DNA of 64,000 bases from Planctomycetota bacterium (GCA_029259725.1 JAJDER010000031.1:1-64000); one strand, 5' to 3'; counted from the stretch's first letter, positions 20,901 to 29,670 are shown. The notes: generated by a model not told the origin, from the sequence alone. A program made the numbers and translations.

Positions 20901-21201
20901 GGGCCAGGCCACGGCGAGCCAGGGCATCCCCGGGTATCAGATGGACGGCGTGCCCCCGGGTGCCTGGCTCATGGCCGCCGGCCCTGATCTGGACAACGAC
21001 AACTTCATCTGCGGCCTCGGCGAGCCCTGCGGGCTCTACCCGGTCCTGAGCGACCCGGTCCTGGTGGGCCTGCTCGACGGCGGCTTCCTGGCCGGCATCG
21101 ACATCCCGGTCTTCGACGATCTGGCCCTGCCCGCGGTGGCCGGAAGCGGCGGCTGGGTGCTTCCCGCCCAGGGCTTCGAGGTGGCGCCCACCGGTCCCTG
21201 A
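17962..21201 (+). CDS. Subtilisin-like serine peptidase (S8) with long N-terminal region and BACON-like C-terminal domain
   Basis: Asp 'SIIDTGITGHPDL', His 'WHGTHVAGTVGA', Ser 'GTSMASPHVAGV'; BACON-like 'LSVSTNSLNFGTTSTTLPISIANAGGGDLNV'; start at 17962 or 17953. Confidence 0.92.
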   Translation: MPSLRASMPAVLVLLALLAPTATAQKFTDVQLGDVFKGAVTAGGDQDGLRFDAVVLTALSVTIKGKDGLLPVATLVETGSKQVLDTIPFEKGFGGKAFKIVKFVLPVTGTYELIIEGLNGTSGSYTAKLKGKVDKSLKKISLAATMSPGTALVTDFEGAPSALATITARPGKASGAVPTVDPLDLPVGGPLDLTPFATIKGTKTTIKKAPLTDFGIHTLTVVNDAVLGLTGEIKVLIKLKFAKHKKVTFIEPPPVPGSIAGVVGVQQIPVLLENEPNDDIADTEIMGSMSVGSLTRILATLSSGNDFDGFNIVFEGAQSVEFLLLHDILSDFDILFFEGGTANFLGALDSELEPELGILDLPAGGSIDILIAAFAGSGDYLLTMQSGPYSGADDATAAGAGGLPEPFQAAPRLRGEHSVRPAPAALMAARRAVVEHAFAEGQVMLNFRAGTSSAAESFAAARGLDVHMDSPSGLVVLRDPAIRASTESTALKRGRTVNLLRQVNRAAEVERAELDYVMQASGIPNDQLYNLQWHYPQLNLPAAWDITTGSANVIVSIIDTGITGHPDLVNRDTGTGYDMISEASISLDGNGVDPDPTDVGDKNNQDGSSSWHGTHVAGTVGAQTNNTEGGAGVDWACGLMHVRVLGKGGGLSSDINEGIRYSAGLPNNSGTTPPNAADVINMSLGGGGFSQIVQDTCNAAVAAGTTIVAAAGNENTGQLSYPASYANVISISATDFNKNKAPYSNFGTGIDVAAPGGNVSADLTGDGYADGVLSTLVSESGGGLTPSYVFYQGTSMASPHVAGVCSLLLAVDPALTPAQIENLLKTTAEDLGAPGRDDIYGDGLVDALGAVQAAQGGGNPNPVLSVSTNSLNFGTTSTTLPISIANAGGGDLNVNFVVVEFSGAGWLSAQAIGSTINVTVDRNAVAAGSYTGQVQLTSNGGNANVAVSMSKTTGGGGAQGFLDVGTVFVLAVDLVTNITVGQATASQGIPGYQMDGVPPGAWLMAAGPDLDNDNFICGLGEPCGLYPVLSDPVLVGLLDGGFLAGIDIPVFDDLALPAVAGSGGWVLPAQGFEVAPTGP

Positions 21202-21239
21202 TCAGGTTGCCGGCGCCCGGGGGCACCGCATTCCACGCG

Positions 21240-21866
21240 TCAGCGCTCGGCGGCACTCCGACCCGCGTCGAGCTTGAGCAGCCAGAGCATGCGGTCCTCG
21301 GCCAGCATCCCGTGCCGAGGACTGGGCTCCAGCGCCGCGAGGATCAGGTCGGCCGCGGCTCGCTGAGCCTCCTGCCAGCGGCCCCAGGCCTCGCGCCGAG
21401 CAGCGATGGCCTGATCGGTCGAGGGGTCGGCAGCAAGCGCGGACTCGCTGGCCCGTTGGACCCGACGCGCCGCATCGAGGTCTTGCAGCGCCGCGCTCAC
21501 CGTGGCCGCGAAGAGCTCCGCCCGCGCAGGCTCCAGCTCCAGGTACGCCGCGGTCGCGCCGACGGCGGCCTCGGTGAAGCCGTCCTTGCCGAGGCGTGCC
21601 GCGCCGTTCTGCAGGTTGGCCAGCTCGCGCCAGAGCTGATCGAGGCTCTGGACGTCGGCGGTCGACGCCATGCGTCCGGCCTCGTACAGCCGTCCCGCGG
21701 TCTCGGTGCTCTCGGCGTCCTCGCGGTGTCGCCAGTACATCAGCGGGAGACCGCCGACGAGCACGATCAGGGCCGCGATCACCACCGTCGACAGGGACGA
21801 GGCGCCTCGGGACGACCTTCGTCCTCGTCCTCGCCAGCGTCCTCGCCGCGCCCAGCCCGACCTCAT
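21240..21866 (-). CDS. Hypothetical membrane-anchored protein, third gene of the MCO-SCO1 operon
   Basis: N-terminal TM 'STVVIAALIVLVGGLPLMYW'; ATGA overlap with SCO1 stop (21863-21866). Confidence 0.6.
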   Translation of the reverse strand: MRSGWARRGRWRGRGRRSSRGASSLSTVVIAALIVLVGGLPLMYWRHREDAESTETAGRLYEAGRMASTADVQSLDQLWRELANLQNGAARLGKDGFTEAAVGATAAYLELEPARAELFAATVSAALQDLDAARRVQRASESALAADPSTDQAIAARREAWGRWQEAQRAAADLILAALEPSPRHGMLAEDRMLWLLKLDAGRSAAER

Positions 21867-22483
21867 CGCCGACCTCTCGCGCCGGGCTCGATCCAGTTGA
21901 TCAGGTTGACGATCTGCGACGGCGCCGCGGTGGCGGGCACGGTGCCCCACCAGCCGTAGGGCTCGTTGCCCATGAGCAGGAAGCCCAGGTGCTGATTCAG
22001 GTCGGTGCCGTAGTCCGGTTCCCAGGGGTCGTAGTACCCGAGACCTTCTCGCAGCTCGTGGATGTCCGCCGGCGAGCCGGTCAGGAACAGCCAGCCCGGG
22101 CCCACGCCATAGGCCTGCGCGTACTCGGCCAGCTTCTCGGGCGTGTCGGTCTCGGGCTTGAGCGTGATCGAGTACATCCAGAAGTCCTTGCCCGCCCGCT
22201 CCCCCATCAGCTTCTGAACCTCCACGAGGTTCGCGGTGGCGGTGGGTCAGAACTTCGTGCACCCGCAGTACATGAAGTTGATGGCGACGATCTTGCCTTC
22301 GACAAGATCCTCGTGGAAGCGGACCGTCTCGCCCTCGTGCGTGGTCAGCAGCACGTCGGGGAAGCGGTCCTCCCAGCGGACCGTCTCCTCGGACACCGGG
22401 CTCCACGCCGCCAAGATCTGGTCGGCGACGAGGAGCCCGGCGACTCCGAGGACGATCCCCGCGATGACGGGGGGTCCACGCAT
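21863..22483 (-). CDS. SCO1/SenC-family copper protein with in-frame TGA at codon 79 (22247-22249), candidate selenoprotein with CxxxU motif
   Basis: ORFs 22247-22483 and 21863-22225 share one frame: ...INFMYCGCTKF-TGA-PTATANLVEVQKLMGERAGKDFWMYSITLKPETDTPEKLAEY...LNQHLGFLLMG; conserved SCO His region present. Confidence 0.8.
22216..22232 (-). promoter_or_regulatory. SECIS-like hairpin downstream of SCO1 TGA
   Basis: Minus strand GAACCUC-GUG-GAGGUUC: perfect 7-bp stem, 3-nt loop, starting 14 nt after the UGA. Confidence 0.65.
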
Positions 22484-22486
22484 GGG

Positions 22487-24859
22487 TTACGGCGCGGCCG
22501 GGATCACGTCCCACCTGGCGAGCATCGCGTGATCCTCGTGCACGGTGTTGTGGCAGTGGATCGGGTACTTGCCCAGGAAGTCACGCACCCGGATCAGCAT
22601 CTCGATCGTGTCCCCCGGCCCGATCACCGTCACGTCCTTGCGACCGCGCTCGACCTTGGAGGGCTTCTTGCCGTTCCGCTTCTGGATCTGGTGCTCCTCG
22701 AGGTGGATGTGCACCGGGTGTTCCCAGTCCTCCGCCGCGTTCACCAGGAACCAGCGCTCCGCCGTGTTCTGCGTGACGGTCGTCATCACGAAGTTCTCGT
22801 CGAAGGGCATGCCGTTGATCGTCCAGATGCCGTTCTGGTTGTCGAAGACGAAGGTCTTGTCAGCCACGACCTCGGACTTCTTGATCTTCGGATGATCCCG
22901 GGTCTTCTTCGGGATCTTGCTGTTGTCCGGACCCGTCGACTCGATGATGCGAAACTCCATCAACTTGGCCGCATCCTCGGGGTCGAGCTTGATGCCCGTG
23001 GCCCCCTTGCCGTTGAGCTGGTCCTCCAGGTTGAGGAGGTAGATCTTCTCGCCCACGTCGTACTTGCTGAAGTCGACCACGATGTCGATGCGCTCGGCGA
23101 CCGTGATGCGGGCGTCCTTCACCTTGACCGGCTTCTTCAGCAGGTTGCCGTCGTTGGAGATGAAGTGGAACGGCTTGCCGGACGAGAGCGCGATCCGGTA
23201 GAGCCGCGACGGACCGACGTTCAGGACCCGGAAGCGGTACTTCCGCGGCTCGACCTCGAAGTACGGCTGGACCGCCATGTTGACCGTGTACTGGTCACCC
23301 AGGAAGCCGTCCGTGTTGAAGATGTCCATGAACAACTCGTACCCCGGCGCCGGGCCGAACTTCTTGTCCGCCAGTTGCAGCGGCACGTCGTAGGCGCCGC
23401 TGGGCAGGTGCGACGCCTGCGGGTCCGGGTCGTTCTCGTCGTTCGAGTCGTACTCGTCGTAGTAGATCGTGAAGCCGGTCAGACCCTTGTAGGTGTTCTG
23501 CGCGGTGAAGTCGAAGCGGTGGTCGTGGTACCAGAGCGTACCCAGGGACTCCCGCGGGTCGTCCCCGGCGAAGAACATCGTGTAGTGGTTGTCCTTGAAC
23601 ACGCCGGACGGGAAGAAGTCCGCCGGGTTGCCGTCGCTCTCCGAAGCCGTGTGGGCGTTGTGCAGGTGGATCGTCGTCTCCGGCTTGCCGAACGGGAACT
23701 CGCCGCCATCGCCGGCCATGGGTAGGTCGTTGTGGTAGCGCACGAGGAACGGCTCCCCGTAGTTGGCCACGTAGGTCTCGCCCATCGGTTCGCCGTTGAA
23801 GCCCCACACGATCGACGGCGGCAGGTCCGGATGGAACTGGTGCGTCGTCTCGAAGATGTGGGTGTCATAGAAGCTGACCGGCGGGTGCTCGTCGTAGAGC
23901 TGGTGGTTCTCCGGGACCGGCGGACCACCGACCAGGGACTCCACCGGCACCGACGTGGCGATCGGCGGGATCGGCAGGGGCTGGATGAACGGCGTCAGCA
24001 CGAGGTTGCCCTCGGTGCAGAATTCACCCGTCTGCTGAAGGCAGTTGAAGTTGTCGGTGATGACCGGCTCTTGCGGCTCGTCGGCTTCAGGAAGCTGGAC
24101 GGCGGTGAGGAAGGCGTCCTCGGCGATGGACCCCGCACGGGGGTCGGGAATGATCGGTCACACAACCCACGGGAAGCCATCGCTCCCGTCCGGGTTGCGC
24201 TGGTTCAGGACGATGAAGCCCTGCGCTTCGAGGTCGTTGATCTCCGACAGGCGCTTGATGATCGGTGTGCCGTCGAGGTCGAGCCCGTTGCGCTCCTCGA
24301 GTTCGGCCAGCGCCGCGATGCCCTCAGGCGAGGTCAGCCCCGCCTCGGTGTAGGCCGGGAAGGTCAGCCGCCACAGGCCGAGCGGGTTGTCCGTCAGGTA
24401 GCCCGACGAGGTGTCGAACATGTTGTCCTGACGACGGTTCGGCGGCGCGGGGCTCAGCGGCAAGCCGCCGTCCTTCTTCGGGAACAGGAACGCGCGGAAC
24501 TCGTTCGCGACCTCCAGCGCGTGCTCACCGGCCGCGTTGTCGAGGAACGACTCCGCCACGAGGTTCGCCGGCGGCGCGGGGTAGTAGAGCAGCTCCCCGA
24601 CCGAGTTGTAGCCACCGTTCACCTCGATGATGCGCGTCTTGTTGCGCGTCTTGTCCTTCGACTTGCCCTTCGTGGCGTTGGCGTCGTCAGGGCTGATGCG
24701 GAAGGTGAACTGGCTCGGGTCGAGCCCGTTCTTCTTGTAGTGCCCGTCCTTGAAGTCGAACGGAGTGTCGAAGGGCAGCTTCTTGTTGGCCTGCCCGAAC
24801 ACGGCTCCCTGGAGGCACAACACAGCCAGCCCCAGGGCGAACAGAGTTCGCCTGCTCAT
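22487..24859 (-). CDS. Secreted multicopper oxidase with in-frame TGA at codon 234 (24158-24160), candidate selenoprotein
   Basis: ORFs 24158-24859 and 22487-24001 share one frame, joined through ...DGFPWVV-TGA-PIIPDPRAGSIAEDAFLTAVQLPEADEPQEPVITDNFNCLQQTGEFCTEGNLVLTPF...; copper motifs IHLHNAH, WYHDH, HPVHIHLEEH, HCHNTVHEDHAM all downstream of the TGA; signal peptide upstream. Confidence 0.8.
24129..24145 (-). promoter_or_regulatory. SECIS-like hairpin downstream of MCO TGA
   Basis: Minus strand GACCCC-CGUGC-GGGGUC: perfect 6-bp stem, 5-nt loop, starting 12 nt after the UGA. Confidence 0.62.
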
Positions 24860-24990
24860 GAATGCTTCCTCGCTTGGATTTCAGGGGGCGCTTTCGGTCT
24901 GCCCGACCTGGCGCACCCTCGATCAGGTTCTGCCAAAAAATACCACGGATCCCGAAATCCCGAAGCCATCCATCCCCGAGAGGTTTCCTG

Positions 24991-25009
24991 TGTCGCGTCG
25001 AGCGCGACA
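24991..25009. terminator. Intergenic hairpin downstream of the YHS-like gene
   Basis: TGTCGCG-TCGAG-CGCGACA: perfect 7-bp stem between 25077 (gene end) and 24859 (MCO start); no T-tract, so terminator role is uncertain. Confidence 0.35.
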
Positions 25010-25076
25010 GGCCGGCAGGCCGACGCCGACGGGCCGACGGGCGCAGACCGACAGGGTGGCTCGCCGGCGCGGCGGG

Positions 25077-26183
25077 TCAGCGCCGCTCGAACAGACCCTC
25101 TTCGACGGGTCCGTCGACCTCGATCGACGTCAGCGTGCGGCAGCGCCCGGGCCAGCGGACGCCGTCGAACCACACCACCCGCTCGCTGGGCAACAGCAAG
25201 CCCTCGACCCGTACCCAGGCGCCGAACTCCTCGCGCACCGGGCCGAAGGCGGCATTCGGCCCGCGATCGGTGTAGGCGAGGCCGACCAGGCCGCCGCCCT
25301 CCGGATCGAGGTGCAGCGTCGTGGTGATCCCACGGTGCCACACCGTGACCCGGTCCACCTCCTGATCGCCGAGGGTGGCCGATTCCTCGGCCACGGCGAC
25401 GAAATCGTCGTCGTGGCGCGCCCGCAGGAGCACCAGCGGATGCCGTTCCGCCTCCCGGCGAACCGCCCATGCCTGCTCGGGAGCCAGGTCGAAGGTGCCC
25501 TCGTCGCCGATGAAGCCCGTCGCCCCGTCCAGGACGCACACCTGCCGCCAGCCGCCCCACCAGCGCTCGGTCCGGATGCGATCGGGGAGGGCCACGATCA
25601 GGGCTTTGCCGGTCGAGACCGCGTCCTCGCCCTCGCCGTAGGGCTCCTCGAAGCGCTGGCGCAGACTGGACACGGAATCCACGCGCGCGGCGCCGCCTAG
25701 CGAACGCACGGCCGCCTCGACGAGCGCCGCGCCGCGCAGACGGGCCGCGGTCCCCGCGGTGGGCACCTCGTCAGGAGTTCCGAGCAGCTTGTCGGGCGCC
25801 GCGAGGAAGCCCTTCCGGCACGCCTCCGAAGCGAAGATGTAGAGGGAACCGTCGTGCACGGCATGGATGTCGGCGCGGCCGATGCCCGAGAGCGGCCCCA
25901 TCCGCGCGCAGGCACCGCCCATGCGGATCCCGAAGCGGTGCGGGTCGGCAAGGAACGCGGCGCGGTTCTGCTCGTCCTCGAAGCGATACGTGAAGCGGCC
26001 GAGTTGCTCGGACAGCTCCTCGCGGCCTGCGACCTCGCGACCCTGGAGCAGCGCCACCGGATCGAACGTCAACGTCCAGGGGTCGGTCGTCTCGACCGGG
26101 CGGTCGTCGTCAGCGCACGCGACCGGCGTGATCAGTGCCAGCGCGGACAGTACGAGGGGCAGCAGCGTCATGGACGGTTTCAT
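25077..26183 (-). CDS. Secreted protein with YHS/TRASH-like metal-binding region
   Basis: Signal peptide; 'PVALLQGREVAGREELSEQLGRFTYRFEDEQNRAAFLADPHRFGIRMGGACARMG' is YHS-like. Confidence 0.6.
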   Translation of the reverse strand: MKPSMTLLPLVLSALALITPVACADDDRPVETTDPWTLTFDPVALLQGREVAGREELSEQLGRFTYRFEDEQNRAAFLADPHRFGIRMGGACARMGPLSGIGRADIHAVHDGSLYIFASEACRKGFLAAPDKLLGTPDEVPTAGTAARLRGAALVEAAVRSLGGAARVDSVSSLRQRFEEPYGEGEDAVSTGKALIVALPDRIRTERWWGGWRQVCVLDGATGFIGDEGTFDLAPEQAWAVRREAERHPLVLLRARHDDDFVAVAEESATLGDQEVDRVTVWHRGITTTLHLDPEGGGLVGLAYTDRGPNAAFGPVREEFGAWVRVEGLLLPSERVVWFDGVRWPGRCRTLTSIEVDGPVEEGLFERR

Positions 26184-26343
26184 GGGCGGGTCAGCTCCGG
26201 ACCATCATCCTCGCGGGCGCACCCCTGCCGGGCAAGCCACTCATCCCGTGCGCCGACAGCCGCCGCACCCCCCTACCCGCATTCACTCCAGCGTCCCGCC
26301 CCCACCCGCGCGGCTCGACGCCGCGGGCGGGGCCGACGGCCCG

Positions 26344-27873
26344 TCACGGAAGGACGGTTCCCAGCAGTCCCTGCGTGGACGTGAAGCCCGCGCTCCCGGT
26401 GTCGTCCACGATCCAGTACTGGAACGCCGCGGTGAACAGCGGTGGCAGGCCCGGCGGCCAGGGCGCGATCACGCTGGCGGTGCCGTCGCCATCGGTGGCT
26501 TGCGCATCGAGGATCAGGTCCGGCTGCGGCACCAGGACGCCGCCCTTGAACGGTGCGCCGAGCAGCGAGGCACCGACCACGAGGAAGGACGGGGCGAAGG
26601 GGCGCGCCCCGTTCACGGTCACGCGCACGAGTTCCCCCGGGAACAGGGTGCCCGCCACGTCGATCCAGGGGACACCGGAGGCTCCGGGCGAGCCCGCGGC
26701 CAGGGGCACCCACATGGGCGGCGCGATCGGCGCCGTGAAGGCGTACACGTCGAACGGGAAGTCCTTCATTCCCGCCAGGACCGAGGTGCCGTCGAAGGCC
26801 AGGTCCGCCCCGAGAAAGTCGCCCGGCTCGGCATCCGAGGCGGCGAGGCGTCCCTGCGGCCACCAGCGCGTCCCGTCGTGACGGAACACCTGCACCGCCC
26901 CGGCATGGTCACCGACACCGTCGTGGAAGGGCGTGCCCACGCACAGCAAGTTGCCCTCGAGTTGCACCCGCGCCCACGTGATGGGGGTGAAGGCCTCGTC
27001 GGCGACGCCGATCCGCTCCACGAAGACCCACTCGACGCCGTCGTACTCGAACAGGAACACGCCGCCCGACGCGCCGGTGATGAGATGCTTGCCCGAGACC
27101 ACCGCCATCCGGTCCCCGTCGATGCTGATCGACGCACCGAAGTTCGCGCTCACCGGACCGGGCGGCTGGACCAGCAGCTGTTCCTCGGTCCACGACGCAC
27201 CCACGCGGCGGTAGATCCGGACCTCGCCGGGGTCCACGGTGTTGCCCGTCGCGCCGAGGGCCGCCACGTCGCCATCGATGGCGAGCGTCACCGCGTGCTG
27301 CGCCTGAGGCTGGGTCGCGGGCAGCAGGTGCTGTTCCACGACCCAGAGCACGCCGTTCCAGCGATAGACCCAGGCGGCTCCGAAGTTGACGCCGACGGTG
27401 TCGTCGCTCGGTGCCCCGACGAGCAGCGTGTCGCCGTCCATGGCCACGGCACGACCGAACCCCGATCCGCCCTGCGGCGTGGAGGGCAACGTCTGGGTGA
27501 GCGTCCAGCTGCCGCCGCTCTCGGCGTACACGTAGGCTTCTTCGGCGCCCGAGCCCACCACGGCCTGCGCGCCGTTGGTCGCGATCTGCCGTCCGAAGGA
27601 CTTGAAAAGGAACGGGTTGGGGTCGAAGAGTTCGTCCTCTTGCACCCACTGCCCCGCCGACTTGCGGAAGACGAAAGCGCGGTTGGTGCTTCCGAAGTCG
27701 CCGGCGACTCCCGCGGCGAGCACACCCTCCGCGAGATCGAGGGCATCGCCGAAGAGCGGTTCGGTCCCGCCGTCGTTGCCGAAGCTCTGGTCCTGCCACT
27801 GCGCCCTGAGCGGGCCGACGAGGAAGACCGAGAGGACCGCCGCGGGCGCGAGAACGGACCAGCATCGCAGCAT
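26344..27873 (-). CDS. Secreted FG-GAP-like beta-propeller with recurring PFKGG C-terminal domain
   Basis: Signal peptide MLRCWSVLAPAAVLSVFLVGPLRAQ; repeats 'FGRAVAMDGDTLLVGAPSDD'; C-term 'GAPFKGGVLVPQP...FQYWIVDDTGSAGFTSTQGLLGTVLP'. Confidence 0.8.
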   Translation of the reverse strand: MLRCWSVLAPAAVLSVFLVGPLRAQWQDQSFGNDGGTEPLFGDALDLAEGVLAAGVAGDFGSTNRAFVFRKSAGQWVQEDELFDPNPFLFKSFGRQIATNGAQAVVGSGAEEAYVYAESGGSWTLTQTLPSTPQGGSGFGRAVAMDGDTLLVGAPSDDTVGVNFGAAWVYRWNGVLWVVEQHLLPATQPQAQHAVTLAIDGDVAALGATGNTVDPGEVRIYRRVGASWTEEQLLVQPPGPVSANFGASISIDGDRMAVVSGKHLITGASGGVFLFEYDGVEWVFVERIGVADEAFTPITWARVQLEGNLLCVGTPFHDGVGDHAGAVQVFRHDGTRWWPQGRLAASDAEPGDFLGADLAFDGTSVLAGMKDFPFDVYAFTAPIAPPMWVPLAAGSPGASGVPWIDVAGTLFPGELVRVTVNGARPFAPSFLVVGASLLGAPFKGGVLVPQPDLILDAQATDGDGTASVIAPWPPGLPPLFTAAFQYWIVDDTGSAGFTSTQGLLGTVLP

Positions 27874-28048
27874 GGGGCGCTCCTGGGCGGGGGGCGATCC
27901 AGCGTAGCGCGTTCCCGGGCCGCCGTGTCCGCGGCATCGCCCGAGCGCGGCTCCGACGTCCACAGGCGGCTTGTCGAGCACGTCCGCACGCCGCGGGATA
28001 GTCTTCTGCTGAGCCCTCGCAGCAACCCGCCTGGAGCCCCCCGGGACC

Positions 28049-28846
28049 ATGAACGCCCCCCTCCCTGCCTCGCCCCTCGTGATCGGCCACCGCGGTGCGG
28101 CGGGCTCGGCACCGGAGAACACCCTGGTCAGCCTCGTGACGGCGGCACGACAGGGTGTGCGCGTGGTGGAGTTCGACGTGCGCCTGGCGCGGTGCGGCAC
28201 CGCCGTCCTGCTCCACGACGACACCCTGGAGCGCACCACCAACGGGCACGGGCGGGTCGACGCCATGGACGCCGCCGGCCTCGCGCGCCTGGATGCGGGC
28301 TCCTGGTTCGATGCGCGCTTCGCCGGCGAGCAGCCGCCGACGTTCGCGGAAGCCCTGGCCTCGCTCGCGCTGCTCGATCTGCGCGCCATCGTCGAGTTGA
28401 AGACCAGCGCGGCCGCCGCGCCGGCAACGGCCCGCGCTGTCGCCGACGGCCTGGCCCACGCACCCGACGGCCTGGCCTGCATGGTCTCGTCGAAGGAACC
28501 GCGCGCGCTGCAGGTGCTCTCCCGGCTGACGGCCATCCCGCGCGCCTACGTGCTCCCCGAGCCGACCCAGGCGCAACTCGACGACGCCCTCTCGCTCGGC
28601 TGCGCGGCGGTCCATCTGGGTGCGCCGGCCCTGGATCCCGAACGGGTCGCACGCATTCGCGGTCTCTTCGTCTCGGTGGGTGCCTTCACCGTCAACGACC
28701 CCGAGACGGCCGCAACCCTCGCGTCCTGGGGCGTGGACACGCTGTTCAGCGACCACCCCGAGCGCCTGCCCGCGGCGTGGCTCGATGGCCAGGGCGGCTT
28801 CCGGCTCTCGAGGCGACACGGACGCCGCTCCCCGCCCGCGGCCTGA
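28049..28846 (+). CDS. Glycerophosphodiester phosphodiesterase
   Basis: 'VIGHRGAAGSAPENTLVSLVTAARQGVRVVEFDVRLARCGTAVLLHDDTLERTTNGHG'. Confidence 0.93.
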   Translation: MNAPLPASPLVIGHRGAAGSAPENTLVSLVTAARQGVRVVEFDVRLARCGTAVLLHDDTLERTTNGHGRVDAMDAAGLARLDAGSWFDARFAGEQPPTFAEALASLALLDLRAIVELKTSAAAAPATARAVADGLAHAPDGLACMVSSKEPRALQVLSRLTAIPRAYVLPEPTQAQLDDALSLGCAAVHLGAPALDPERVARIRGLFVSVGAFTVNDPETAATLASWGVDTLFSDHPERLPAAWLDGQGGFRLSRRHGRRSPPAA

Positions 28847-28857
28847 GCCGGTCGGCC

Positions 28858-29670
28858 CTACCAGCCCGAGGTGAAGCAGTCCGACAGCGCGTGCTGCTCG
28901 GCCAGGTAGCGGGTGATCGGGAGCCCGGCCAGATCGCGGAAGTCGCGCGCGAGATGCGACTGGTCCGCGTAGCCACCGTCCAGCGCCAGTCCCGCCAGCG
29001 AGGCGCGTCGCGCGTCGGCCAGCCGGGTCACCACGCGCTGGAAACGCACGACGCGACACAGGGCCTTGGGCGACAGACCCACCTCGCGGTCGAAGCGGCG
29101 CTCGAGGCGACGGCGACTCCACCCCAGGCCGGCCGCGAGCTCCGCCACGGTCACGCTCCCCGCCGACGCCTCGATGCGGTCCACCGTGGCACGCACGGAC
29201 TCGATCACATCGTCGCGACCGGTGACGCAGCGCTGCAGGTGCTCGGCCAGCAAGGCCACGCGTCGCTCGTCGTCAGGCGCCTCCTGGACACGCTCGACGA
29301 GATCCGCCGGCAGGCCGCACTCCAGATCGTCGAGCGGCACGATGCCGTCGGCCAGCCCGCCGAGCGAGGCTCTCAGCACGCTCGCCCCGGCCCACGGTTG
29401 CAGACGGACGCCGACCATGTCGACCGCGCCGGTGGAGACGAGCAGCGCCGCGGTGCGGAGTTGTCCGGCGACCACGGCGGCCGGCTGCGTCTCCTCACGA
29501 CCGTCCGCGTGCCGCCGCAGCATGGGCGCCGCGCGATGCACGACGAGTTCAGCGCAGCCATCCGGCAGCACGCGCTCCACGGCGCCGGCGCCGTCCGCGT
29601 CCCGCAGGATCCAGAAACAGCGCACGACGGCGCGCAGCGACGGTGGAGGCGGCAGCTCGCGATACAGCAT
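28858..29670 (-). CDS. AraC-family transcriptional regulator
   Basis: 'VAELAAGLGWSRRRLERRFDREVGLSPKALCRVVRFQRVV...LALDGGYADQSHLARDFRDLAGLPITRYL' double HTH. Confidence 0.92.
   Translation of the reverse strand: MLYRELPPPPSLRAVVRCFWILRDADGAGAVERVLPDGCAELVVHRAAPMLRRHADGREETQPAAVVAGQLRTAALLVSTGAVDMVGVRLQPWAGASVLRASLGGLADGIVPLDDLECGLPADLVERVQEAPDDERRVALLAEHLQRCVTGRDDVIESVRATVDRIEASAGSVTVAELAAGLGWSRRRLERRFDREVGLSPKALCRVVRFQRVVTRLADARRASLAGLALDGGYADQSHLARDFRDLAGLPITRYLAEQHALSDCFTSGW

Noticed and set aside
21863-24859. Genetic code reassignment (TGA = Trp) as explanation of the internal stops
   Set aside because: TGA terminates many intact genes here (asnB, pqiA, pqiB, ECF sigma context), and Trp is encoded normally by TGG throughout.
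21863-24859. Simple pseudogenisation of MCO and SCO1
   Set aside because: No frameshifts or other stops, conserved copper motifs and intact operon overlaps in both genes; the SCO1 stop is exactly at a catalytic Cys. Not fully excluded; raw-read and comparative checks are still needed.
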